64,000 bases of DNA from positions 1 through 64,000 of IMG/VR virus record IMGVR_UViG_3300020205_000565. The stretch is one strand, 5' to 3'. Positions within the stretch are counted from its first letter, which is position 1, and every line of letters begins with the position of its first letter. Both the position numbers and the translations under genes were made by a program. Source of the DNA: a virus. The notes below the pieces were generated by a model. That model was given only the letters and a program-made list of their open reading frames with translations. It searched no databases and had not been told where the DNA came from. Below are positions 8,280-20,200 of this stretch, one piece after another.

Positions 8280-11200
8280 TTAACATTTTTTATTTTGCTC
8301 AATGATCTCATCATCTGTAATAGGCTGTCCTTCTTGGACAACAGCTCTTCCTTGAGGAAGTAATAAGTAATGAGGATTGATGTACCCAAAGTTACGATAT
8401 AATTGTTCTGATAGATACAAGAATGTTTGCGGCGCAGTCCCTTTTAAAGTAGGTCTGCTAATAGTCGGAGCATTCTCTACGTATCCGATCATGTACTGAC
8501 CGTAACCAAAGTCGTCAAATACTAAGTACTTCTGGGGACCAGGTTCAGCAAGATATTCTTTAATATCTTTAATCGCTTCGTCGATCATCTCTTTATTATT
8601 ATCTAAAGTTTCATCGGTTAATGCATCAGACATATTAATTTTATCTGAACCTACCTTGGTAGGGGAAGGTCCAACCTTAGTAGAAAGACCAAAACCATTA
8701 TCACCTAATGCTCTCCATACGCTATTTGTTCCAGCAGTATTTCCTTTTAGATTTAAGAAGTCATTAAATATCATTAAAGCATTCGGGTAATCCTGTCTAA
8801 TGATTCGAGCAGTCTCTTCAGTAAGAACTCCTTTTCCAGCAGTACCAGAAACTTTATCTAAAGCATATCTAAAAGTTCTAAGTCCTGTAACATTATCTTC
8901 TAGGATAGACAGAAGCTTTGAGGATGCAATATCTTCCTCGGTCTTATAGAGTTTACCAGTTTCAGATGGTACTAATGTTTTATTATCGAAATCATTATTA
9001 AAGTCTATAGAAGGTGTTACTCCTTCTGCTTTATTTGTAAAGGCATAGGCAATATTTGTAGCTCTAGAAAGCGCAACATACTTCATTTGATTTCTTTCTT
9101 CGGCGTCCTTAGAAATATCAATAGTGTCTAGATCTACGAATATGTTTGTATAAGTAGAACCTTGAGACTTGTGAATAGTATGAGCATATCCATAGTCAAG
9201 AGTTTTCTTTAGGACTGTTCTAAGTTTACCTGTTTTAGGATCAACCTTATCTCCTTGTACTTTTCTATTTAAAGCGAAGGAGTTCATAAAATCGTACCAG
9301 TGTTTAAACAAAGAACGGTTTTTATTACCGAGTGCTGCTAATGCCTCACTTTGGCGACCTAGTTCTTTAAACTGCTCCTCACTATTACTGTTATCAAGTA
9401 TGAATACTTCTACCGGTTTAATTTTAGAATCGGATATATCCTGAAGAGTAATATTATATCCTGACATTACCATTGGTTGTAAATTTAAACCAGCATCTCT
9501 TAATGCTTTTTCTCCAACGTTTTTACTTTCAACATATTCAACATTAGTTACTACATAATCGACAGAGTTATTAATTGAATAAACACCTTGTCTATTTTTA
9601 TTATAGTTATCATACCCCATTAAGATTTCTCCTACAACGTATGGTTCAGAATAACCAAGACCTTTACGTATAACTTCATTAAGTATAGTAACTCTTTCAT
9701 TAGTATAGGTTATTGCTCTAACAAAGTTTCTATTGGTTTTAAAACTATCTGATTGAAAAGCTTTTACCACATCTTTAGCAAATTGCTTCCCTGAATCAGT
9801 AAATACTATTCCTTGATTACCAATAATTTCTGACTTGTATCCAAATGTTGGAAATTCAGACTTCATGTTATTACGAATAGAATCCAAGATTGGTCCTAAA
9901 GGATTATCTCCGGCCTGACGTTCAACTTGAGTAAGCTCAGACTTATTAGTTACCTCTTTAAATACAGGAGAATTTTCTTTTTCTAGCGTTACAGTATTAC
10001 CATCTTCTTCTGAAACAGGTTTAAGCTGTGCGGGGTCACCGATAAATATTACTTGTTGTTGATTCTTTTCAGCTCTTTGTTTTATAAAGTCAAATAAGTC
10101 TGGTCCAATAAAAGATGACTCGTCTATAATAAGAACGTCAGTAGGAAATGCTCCATCAGCAACAATGCTCATATTAAGTTTTTCTAGATCAACTTGCGTT
10201 GGATCTATATTAGGAGCTAGCGCTAAAACATTATGAATTGTTTTAGTCTGTCTACTAATAGCATTGGATAACACTCCTTTAGCTTTATGAGTAGTAGCAG
10301 TAACATCGTTACTGATGTTTCTTTTTCTTAGATATTCAAGTAAGATTTTAGTAATACTTGTTTTACCCGTACCAGCATATCCCATAAGGGTATACATGTT
10401 ATCGGTAATATCTTTAGATGTTGTATCAAAGCCCTTGCTTATAAATTCTGCAATGTTATTAAGAGCTTCTACCTGCTGATCGTTTGGTGTAAAGGATATA
10501 CCTAACTGTGTTAAGTTAATGGGTATACCTCCTACCATAACGTTTCTAGCTTCAGCTTCTTCAGCAGCTCTCTCTGCTTCAGCAGCAGCTTCAATAGATC
10601 TTTGAAGAGCCTCTGGATCTAGATTGTATATTACATTTTCAGGTATGTTACCCTCGGCATCTGCTATTTTTGCAAGTAGCGGATTAGTAGCCCAGTTTTT
10701 AATTTTCTTACTTAGATAGTTACTTCTTAAGTACTGACTAGTAACGAATGTATTCTGGTAATCTCTGAGCACTTGCTCTATCTCATCATATTTTAGTTCC
10801 TCTGTAAACTCCTTATATGGTTTTTCAAATAGGGCCATAGACATTTCTGTCGGTACTGCACGAACCATAGAGAATGTACTTCTTGTATCTGTACCAGACT
10901 GTAGTATAGAGAACAAACCAAACTTTTGGAATAGGTTAGATATTCTCTCGTTCTCTACAGGATCTGTTGACTTGATAACACTAGGATTTGCTAAGTCTTG
11001 TAAGTTGTTATGGTAGATGTTTAGATCATCTGCCGTATACAAAGTATTAGCAAACTTTAAGTTAGTAAGAGTAGTAGTTGTATAAGGTTTAGTTACCGCT
11101 TCTAGGTTTGAGAGTACTGAATACTTTTCAAACAAGTCCGGGTTACTTTCTTTAAGCTGCATGATCTGACGACCATACGCCTTCTCCCCATAGAATAAAT

Positions 11201-14200
11201 GACCATGAAGATTTAGATTACCTAATGCTTTATCTCTAAGTACAGACTCATAAGCTTTATACTCAGGTGTGTATTTCTCATCAGCCTGGTTCTTATAGTG
11301 AGCTAGATATTTTTTATAGTCAGGAGTGGTACTGATATTCTCTTTAGAATTCTCAGGATAGCTTCTTAATACTTCTCTCTCGAATACGAACTTGGTAAAC
11401 AATTGTTTACCTGTTACAGGATCGTACATATCAAATACAATGTTATCTACCGGCGCAGCAAACTGCCATGCGCTTTGTTTACTGTATTGCTTAGTAGCAA
11501 ATAAACTATTGATCTGATTTCTATCTACGTATAAGGTACCTTCTTTTACTCTAGCAGCAGCTTTTAAATTCTTTACATCTTCTATCTCAACTTCTACATC
11601 CTTACCTTGGTATGACTTAGTAGCGGGATTGAACTTATAATAAGATCTTTGGAATAAGAAACTCATAAGATCGTTTCTCAACGTTCTCTGTAATGTTTCG
11701 TCATCCATACCTGTAGCTTTTTTAATACCGAATGAAAGATTCTTACCGTCTCCTTGTCTACGGAATATATTCTGAACCATGTTATTTACCTGTTCGCTAT
11801 CACGTAGAGGAAACAAATTATGATATCTGTCGATAATAAAGTCTTGAATCTTAAATGCACTGATAGGCGACTCTTCTGAGATCCTTCTGATTGACTCTGC
11901 ACTAATACCATTTGTAAGATTATCCATTTTCTCTAGCTTCATACGAGCATCAAGCAGTGTGCTAGTCTTATCGTTATCAAACTTAAGAGCCTGTGTAAGC
12001 TGTGTAATCTGACCGGCCATTTCTTGAATCATAATAAACTGAGAGAATACAGCTCTATCTAATTCGTTGTAACCTTCTCCTTCTTTTTTCTTAAGATTCT
12101 TTTTAAGCTCTTCTTTTGAATAATCCTCAAGCTTAGGAGCAGACTCATTTAATAGTTCCCAGATAAGAGTCTTATCATAAATAGGATTGTCTCCACGTAG
12201 TCTCTTATTTAAATATTTTGAAGGATCATTTGTAAAGCCGTTCTCTTTATTAAACAGTATTTCATTACGAGCTTCTATTCTGTGGAATAATCCTACATCC
12301 TCCTGACCAATAGGTACAGCAAACTTACTCTTAAGTAAGCGTTGTTTGCCTAAGAATTCCTTGATGATCGGTTGCGATACAAAATAGATTGCTTGGTCAA
12401 TAGGTACACCGGCCTGAATCATAAATAACAATGAAGGTATAACCTCCTTGTTACCTTGAATATCAAAGATCCATGCATCTTTTGCAACGTCTACCGCTCC
12501 ATTAATCATTTGGTTAATGATATCAGCAACACGATTACTTAAGTCAGCAGAGTAAGCAGATGATAAAGATATATTACCGTCAATATTATTATGCGGTAAG
12601 TATAAAGTTTGGTCTGCATATACCTCAGTACCATCCTCCTTATAGGTAAGGATACGATCTTTGCTCATTACTAATCCAGTACGTGCAAACAAAGTATTAA
12701 ATGTATTTGCTACTGCAATTATACCAAGTACCGCTTTACCAATACTATTAGACTGATGCTTATATAAGTTACGGCCTAGCTCAAATATTTCTGTTGGTGA
12801 GCGCTTACCTCCAGGAGCTTCTCCTCTATCTATGAAAGCCATGTCATTAGCAATACCTTTAAGGATGTCAATACCGTTAGGAGTAATAAGTTTAATTCTA
12901 TTCTCCTGCATTGAAAGAATACCTACGCTGTCTTTAATCAAAGCGTTTTCTATACCCTTAACTGATTTTCTACTCTTGTCTAGTTTAACAGTGATCTCTT
13001 CCTCTGATAGATTATCTACTAATTCTAAGATCATAACCTCTTCATCAGTGAATGCTTCTTCGTTATCTAGGTCAGCATACTTTTCTTCTAACTCGTTAAT
13101 CTCTTCTCTAGTTACATCGCGGCCGAACTCTTCGCTAATAGCTTTGATACTCTTATCAGAAATCTTTTTATACTTAGCTGAAATGTTAGGCATCATTGTA
13201 AACATCTTATCGATGTCAAAGTCACCACCTGATTTAGCTACAATCTCTGCTGGAAGAATTACAATGTTACCTGCTTCTTCTGGTAAGAATTCAAATACCT
13301 CCATGAATTCCATAGAGTTAAGACCCTGTACTGGAATACGTGCAGCTACTAGTGTAACAAATGATCTGTTTTTATCTACAGGTTCTATTTCAGAAACTCC
13401 TGTAAAGTTTTTAGCACCGCCTGCTAAGTAAGCTTGGTATTGAGCTTCTGCGTCCTCTACTTTATCTACAACTATAATGTCCAGGTTTGCTCCGTCCTTT
13501 GACTTAACTGTATCATGAGTATAGTAGTCTCCAAGAATTTTAATTCCGTGATACTCTCCACCTTTAACACGTTCTCCATCTTTAGTGTTAGGAGTAAGCT
13601 GAGACATTAATTCAGGGGTCAACTCTGATTTAAGCACAAACAGTTTAGTGTCGCCTTTAGTATTATCTAGTTTAGCAAAAGCTTTACTGTATATTTCCTG
13701 GTTAGGATTAATTGGTTTATCTAACCAGTTTTCATCTTTAATTAATCTATTAAGAGCTTGAATAGGAGTGATACCAGTCTTAGCTAATGCTAATACATCA
13801 GGATGATATAATAATTTTTTGAATCCGCCTTGAAGAGCAATCTTAATCTTCATTGCTGCAGTAGAGCCATCCGCTTTCTTACGGTAGAATGTTAATCCAT
13901 TGGTACCATAGTTCTGAATCTCTTCTTCTGTAGCGTTACGCATATCGTTATTAGCGTTTTCAAATCCTACTCCAGATACTTGAACTAATGTTTCTCCAGT
14001 AATCTTTTGGTTGATCAAACGCTTTTGTATAACGGCAACTAAAAGCTTCTCTATCTTATCAGCAGAAAAGGATAGGTCTAAGCTTTGCTTAGGTTCTTTA
14101 GTAATACCATCATAATCTATAAAGTCAATCTCGTGATCCGATAAGTCTTGTCTTGTAAGTTCTTTCTTAACAAAGTCAAGAAGGCTCTTCATGTCAGATC

Positions 14201-17200
14201 CAATTTCTTTTACAAGCTTGTCTTTCTTAAGTTGAACTAACGCTTCTAGGTTAGCCTCATATCTTATAAGTCTCTTGTAGTTTTTAGATGACATCTTCTC
14301 TTCCTTAGAAGCAGCTTCCCAAGCTTGTATTCTTTCCCATGGATCAGCAAAGTCAAATGTTTTCCAGTCTGTTGGAACTCCATTCTCCATTAAGCCATCC
14401 TCAATAAGTTTACGAAGCTGCGTAGAGAAAGTAACCTTCTCGTTAAAGTGGTCGTGTACTTCCAACTGATCTTTAAAGTAATCCATAAAGATTTCGTTAG
14501 GCGTAAATTCAAAGCCCTCCTCGTTAATAGCTAATGTCTTATTAGTATTACTCTTAGAGTCATTATAGAATTTATCAACAGTACCATTTTTAGTCAGGCT
14601 GTTAATCTTGGAACCTGACTTTAATAATGCATAGTCAATTCCTTTCTCTAACATTTTTGCTTGAAGCTGATCTAAGTTCTTACCCTTAATTATATTAGGG
14701 ATAAGAGGCATCAAAGAGAACTTATGGAATCCCAGTACTGGTAGACCCTCTGTCTTAAGTGCTCCCCAGTATTGCATTTTTTTAACAGGGAAGAATTTAA
14801 GAACATCTTCTGTAACTTCTTCTCCCTTAACAATCTTATTATAAATAGATTCTTGTACAGGGCTCCATTTTTTTAGTGACATAAGTAACGCGCGGTATGC
14901 ATCAAAGTTTATCCAACCTTGTCCATCACCTTCTGTCATTCCAGCATATTCGCTGAATCGTTTTGTTATAGCAGCTATAGTTTGAGCAATCTGTTCCTTT
15001 GAAGCTTTAAGTTTTGTAAGACGATCTGTCTCAAACTCTATTGCCTCTTTTAAATACTCCTCGTAATATACCGATTGAGTTTTAGCATCTTGCATTACTG
15101 CAGATGTCATAGTCTTACCAAACTTCTTTGGTTTAAACCCAAGTCTTGCCGCCTCACTGCTAGCTGCAAGTTTAGCATTAATATACTCTTGCATGTATAT
15201 ATCAGTACGTGGGATTCCTCCAGTAGCTCCGAGACCGGAATTACGTTTGAAGAAGTCAGCCTCGTCTTTAAATAAAGCAGGATCTCCGTAGAATACTAAA
15301 GTAGTCTCAAGTGTATGTACCCAGCTGTTTGCTACATAAGCTTCAGCCATGTCTTTTAACAACTGTTCTCTACGTTCAGTAGTAAGAGCTTGTGGAGATC
15401 TAACCCCCATCTTGTTTAATACTTGATCAGCCAACTGAGGATTATTATAAAATCCCATATCAGCTAATGACTGCTCAAACTCTTCTACCTGACCTGATAA
15501 ATAGTTTCCTATCTGTTGTTCAATAGAATTTTTTAACTCTACTCTCTTAGGATCATTAAGATACTTTTCGAGATCTTCTTTTGTAAGAACAGGTTCCGAT
15601 AAAGAGGAAGTACGAGCTTTCTTTATTTTAGTTTTCGTTGTCTCATCTAAGATCTTATCAAAGATTACAAACTCTGATCCTGCTTCTGCATAGGTTTTAT
15701 CTCCTACGGTAGCTAGACCTGCGGGATCTCCATCTTTAAGTTTCTGAATACGTTCGTACTCTGCGCCTAGATGTTCAAATAAGTCTTTAGTAAATTGTAT
15801 TCTACCCGCAGATGGCGCCTCAGAATTAGATCTTTGTGTAAAGGATGCAAGATCAATTAAATGCTTTAATGCTTTACCTTTTGGATCAGTAGCAATTAAT
15901 CTATATAGGTATGTAGTAGATTTATCAGAATGACGAGTAGCCTCTGATACTCCGTACAACATCATCATATAGAAGTCTTGTAAAATCTTTGTGGTCTCAT
16001 CAGCATTTGATGAAGCAATACCGCTTTCATTTACCAGACCTTTAACGTTAGTTATTTCTACAGAAGTACCTGACATATTTAACAGCTCGATCTGAGCTCT
16101 TACTACATCACCGTAACTTGATTCGTATACAATCTTTTTTCCATTCTCATCAAATAATCTTCTCATGATCTTTGATGCCTTCATAAAAGGATTACGAGAC
16201 GTAGATAAGTGATTCATACTTAAGTCATCTGCATTACTAACGCCTTCTTGTGTAAGATCGGTTAGTGTCTCAGCGGCATTAATATTATCCACCATGTTCA
16301 TTAACGTACCACGTAGAGATTTCTCGTATTGGTTTTCTCCTTCAGCATTAGATACGGTAGTATCAGAGAAGTCATCTGACCAAGTAAGGTGGAAGTTCTG
16401 TATAGTATTATACTTAATAGATACACCACTAAGCTTATTACTTACTTTAAAGTCATCAATAGCAACTTTATATTCTTTAACTATATCACTAGGCTTTCTG
16501 ATTATAATCGGATTTGCTCCAGCATACTTATTATTATACGGATAGATACCATATAGTATAGTCGTATGTACATCATAGATAGCCTTAAACGTAGGATTGT
16601 TTTTATTGGATAGAGCTTTACGTACGGTAGCGTTATTTTCTAACGGCATACCTATGGCCTCCATAAATTCAAATACAGTATTTAAGTTGTTTATAGATAA
16701 GGTACGATTAAAGTTTTCTGCAACAGCCTGGATATTTAGCGTATTAACGTTATCTGCTCCTACTGTAATGTATTTACCTGGAGCTGCTACAGCAAAGTGG
16801 TTATCCCATTTGGCACCAACCTTACTGTATTCACCACCTGCTCTAGTAGGAGTAACTTTAAATGTAGTTACCTTTTCTTTAATAGGTTTGTTACCCTCCA
16901 TTAAAACTTCTCCCGTCTCTGGATCTACAGCCTCTATCATCTGTGTAGAGAAAGAAGCACGTAATGCCATAAGCGGGATACGCTTCATAGTAAGGATAGC
17001 AGTAATCTCTGTCCACAACTCTTGAGAGCTAGTCTCCATGTTAGATGGTAGTCCTACCTTAGCAAGGAATTGTCCAATAGCCGGGTAATCTACCGCAGCC
17101 TCAGCAAGTCTATTATAAACATCTTGGATATTTCTAGATCCGTCTGTAATGTTATAGATACGATTCCATGCAGCATTAGGATCCATAAGTTGAGGGAAGC

Positions 17201-20200
17201 CTAGTCTGTTCTCTCTAACTGTACCGTCAGGCTTGTAGGCATATAGACCACGAATAGTGTATAGAAGAATAGAAGATGCTTTCTCCTTACCTGACATCTC
17301 GTTACCAGATTTAGATTCGAACTCGTTCTTGATAGCTAATTTACTATCATCGACCTTATCCATCTCCGTCAGCTGTCGGTCATCGAACTCCATAAACTTA
17401 CTAGTCTCCATGTGGTACTTCATCACCCCTGTTGGCTTAAGAACCTCATCGGGCTTACCAAAGTGTTTTACCGCATAGGCTAGTGTATCTAGTTCATAGT
17501 CTATATCTTGTGTATCTAGTCCTTTAGCTTCCATGTCAGCTCTATCTAGATATACGTTCTCTAACTGTTTAGTCAGTTCTTGTAATACGTATTTGTATAC
17601 TGTAATCCGTCCTTTTACTGTACGGATAGCAGCAGTAGTAAATACATTAGTCTTACCTCCGTTTAGTTTAGATATCGCCTCAACGAATAATGAATCTACA
17701 GTAGACCCTATTAATTGAGATGTCTCATAGTCTAGTTTAGATTTGCCGATTTTATCCTGTGGAGTAGTTGTAGTTACTACCTTATTCAAAGTAGTAAATA
17801 CTCTATTAGCCTGGTCAAATGTAAACTGGTTTAGATCTCCTACTCTTAGTTTCTCGTACAGCTCGTTAGTATAGCTGTTATTGTTACCATTAGTAATAAC
17901 GTCATCAGCATTAGTCTTACCGAACAATGACTTTAAGAATTCAAATATCTTTTGGAAGATGTTCTTCTTAACAGGAGTCTTGTCTAGTACTTTCTTTCCT
18001 TTGCCGAGCATATACTCGCGGAAGTCTTCTGCTAAGTATTCTTCTAGCTGTTCTTCCGTAGCCTCTTTAAAAGTTACAGTACTTCCGTCAAATGCCACAA
18101 ACGATCCTTTGTTGGATCTTGTCTCGTCATATAGTTTCTCTCTTTCTACACTAGTCAAGAACATCTGTGTAAAGCCATGCCATGCTTCGTGGTATAGATC
18201 AGAGTAATCCGATCCTTTAAACAGTGTAATACCGTTTACATCCCAGCGAGCAATACCGTTTTTAGTAGCAGTATTGATAGCATTGAACATTACCTTAAAT
18301 GGTATATGTTCCTTAAGCGGACTGTTCTCGTACCAGGTTTTAGCTAAGGCAATCTGTTCTCTAGTTGCTTTAAGATTACCCTGAATACCTAACTTGTTCT
18401 TACCGTTCTTATTGATGAAGTCATCATCGTTCATCAAGTCATCTAATGCGCTGCTATCAGCACTTGATCTTCCCCTACGGAATATCTGTTGAGCCTCTAT
18501 CTTCTGTACAACCTCTTCTGCTTTTTGCTCTACTGGCGTAATATCAGTAGGAGTTTTAGTTCCCTCTAAAATAGATAGTTCTGTATCATAGTTTACGGAT
18601 TTACCTAATTGATAATAGAACGGACTCTGTATAAGAAATGAATCAACAACATCTTTTAATTCTGATTCACTTATATTACTCTTATCTAACTTACCTATTT
18701 CTTTTAGCGTACGATCAATGAGACTTAAAGTCATATCATCTTTACCTACTGGTGTATACACAGTAGATGCTTTTTTAAGTACGGCCTCAATTGTATTAAT
18801 TGTAGAAAGTGGAGTACCCTTAGCAAGAAGTTCTTTAAATGCCTTACGAATATTCTTTCCTCTAACACCTATAAGTGCAGTAATACCACGAAAGTCAACT
18901 TGCAGCTCGCCTGCTGCTACAGCTTCTTGTCTCTCCGCTCTTTGTTTTATTAAACTTTCATCATTTTTTGTTGCACCTTCTATTTGAGATTTAAATGCCT
19001 TAACTGCCTCAGATCCTGGTAGATTAACTTCTTTTGCAGCTTTAGGAGCTTGCTTAGTCTTGCCAAAAGTTTTTTCGTATACTTTACGTATAGCTCTTGA
19101 AGCAGCCTCCTCTTTTTCTTTTCCCTTATATTTTCCAGTATCTGTGGTAGTACCCCACTTAGTTACTTTACCACTAGCGTCTTTTTCTAATGGCATAGGG
19201 TATGATTCAATATCTCTTGATCCTACGCCTGCAAAGTTCTTAGTAAGGGTTGGAACTTCAGTATTTGTAAATTTAGTTCCGTCCCATTTTGTCCAGCTCT
19301 CACTTGTAATATCCCAAACATAAACAGGTTTGTTTAACTTAATACCGAGTTGTACTGCCGTATTAGTTCCGCCTGTTACAGCATCTCCTTTTTTATTTAA
19401 AGTAGCAACCGCAAATACAGAATCTGAATTAGCAACTTGGTAGTAGTTTCTTACTTGTAAGTTTCCTTCAGTAGTGTTTGGATATCTTTTACCTAATAAC
19501 TTTTCTACCTCATCTCTTGCAGCTTCCATTTGTTCTTCTGTAAGAACAGTAGCTTGCACACCGGCAGCTTTAAGTTGTTTAGATAAGGTAGTATTAGCTT
19601 TTTCTCTATAGTGTCTATGTTGTATAACACCGAATTCTCTACCAACTAAATCCCAAAAAGTATCTCCGCCGTATGCTCCTCCAGAATGATTAACAAACTC
19701 TTCTGGTTTATTTTCTGTAGTAGGTTTAGTTTCTTTTAAAGCAGCTAGTTCTGCATTGTATTTAGAATCTAACCATTCTTCAGCAGCCTTGTATGGATCA
19801 GGATATTCATTGATATCAAATGATTTTTGTTCTCCGTGATTCTTAATTATATACGAGTCCTGTGCAATTGGCTTTACTGCGTCTAACTCATTATAATTAA
19901 AAGGTCTTACATAAGTAACAGTAACAGCAGTTACTTGATCTGTTTCATTATCTACCCTCTCTCGTAAGCTAATTAAATTTTTTCTTCTTTCTATATCAGC
20001 TACTCTAGGATCTGTAGGTTTAGTTCCTTGTAAACGGCTAATTATTATATCATACTTATCATAAATAACTTTATAGATACCATATAAAACACCTGGCATG
20101 TTACCCTGCTTTTCACCATAGGTATCAGGATAGTCATCTATATTAGGTATTGCTTTACGAAGATCTATTTGTTCTTGCGCTCTAAGCTTAGTTACTTTTT

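Noticed and set aside
12832-13431. 199-residue open frame on the plus strand
   Set aside because: It lies antisense inside the polymerase domain around DFDID, has no recognisable motif, and the opposite frame is strongly supported.
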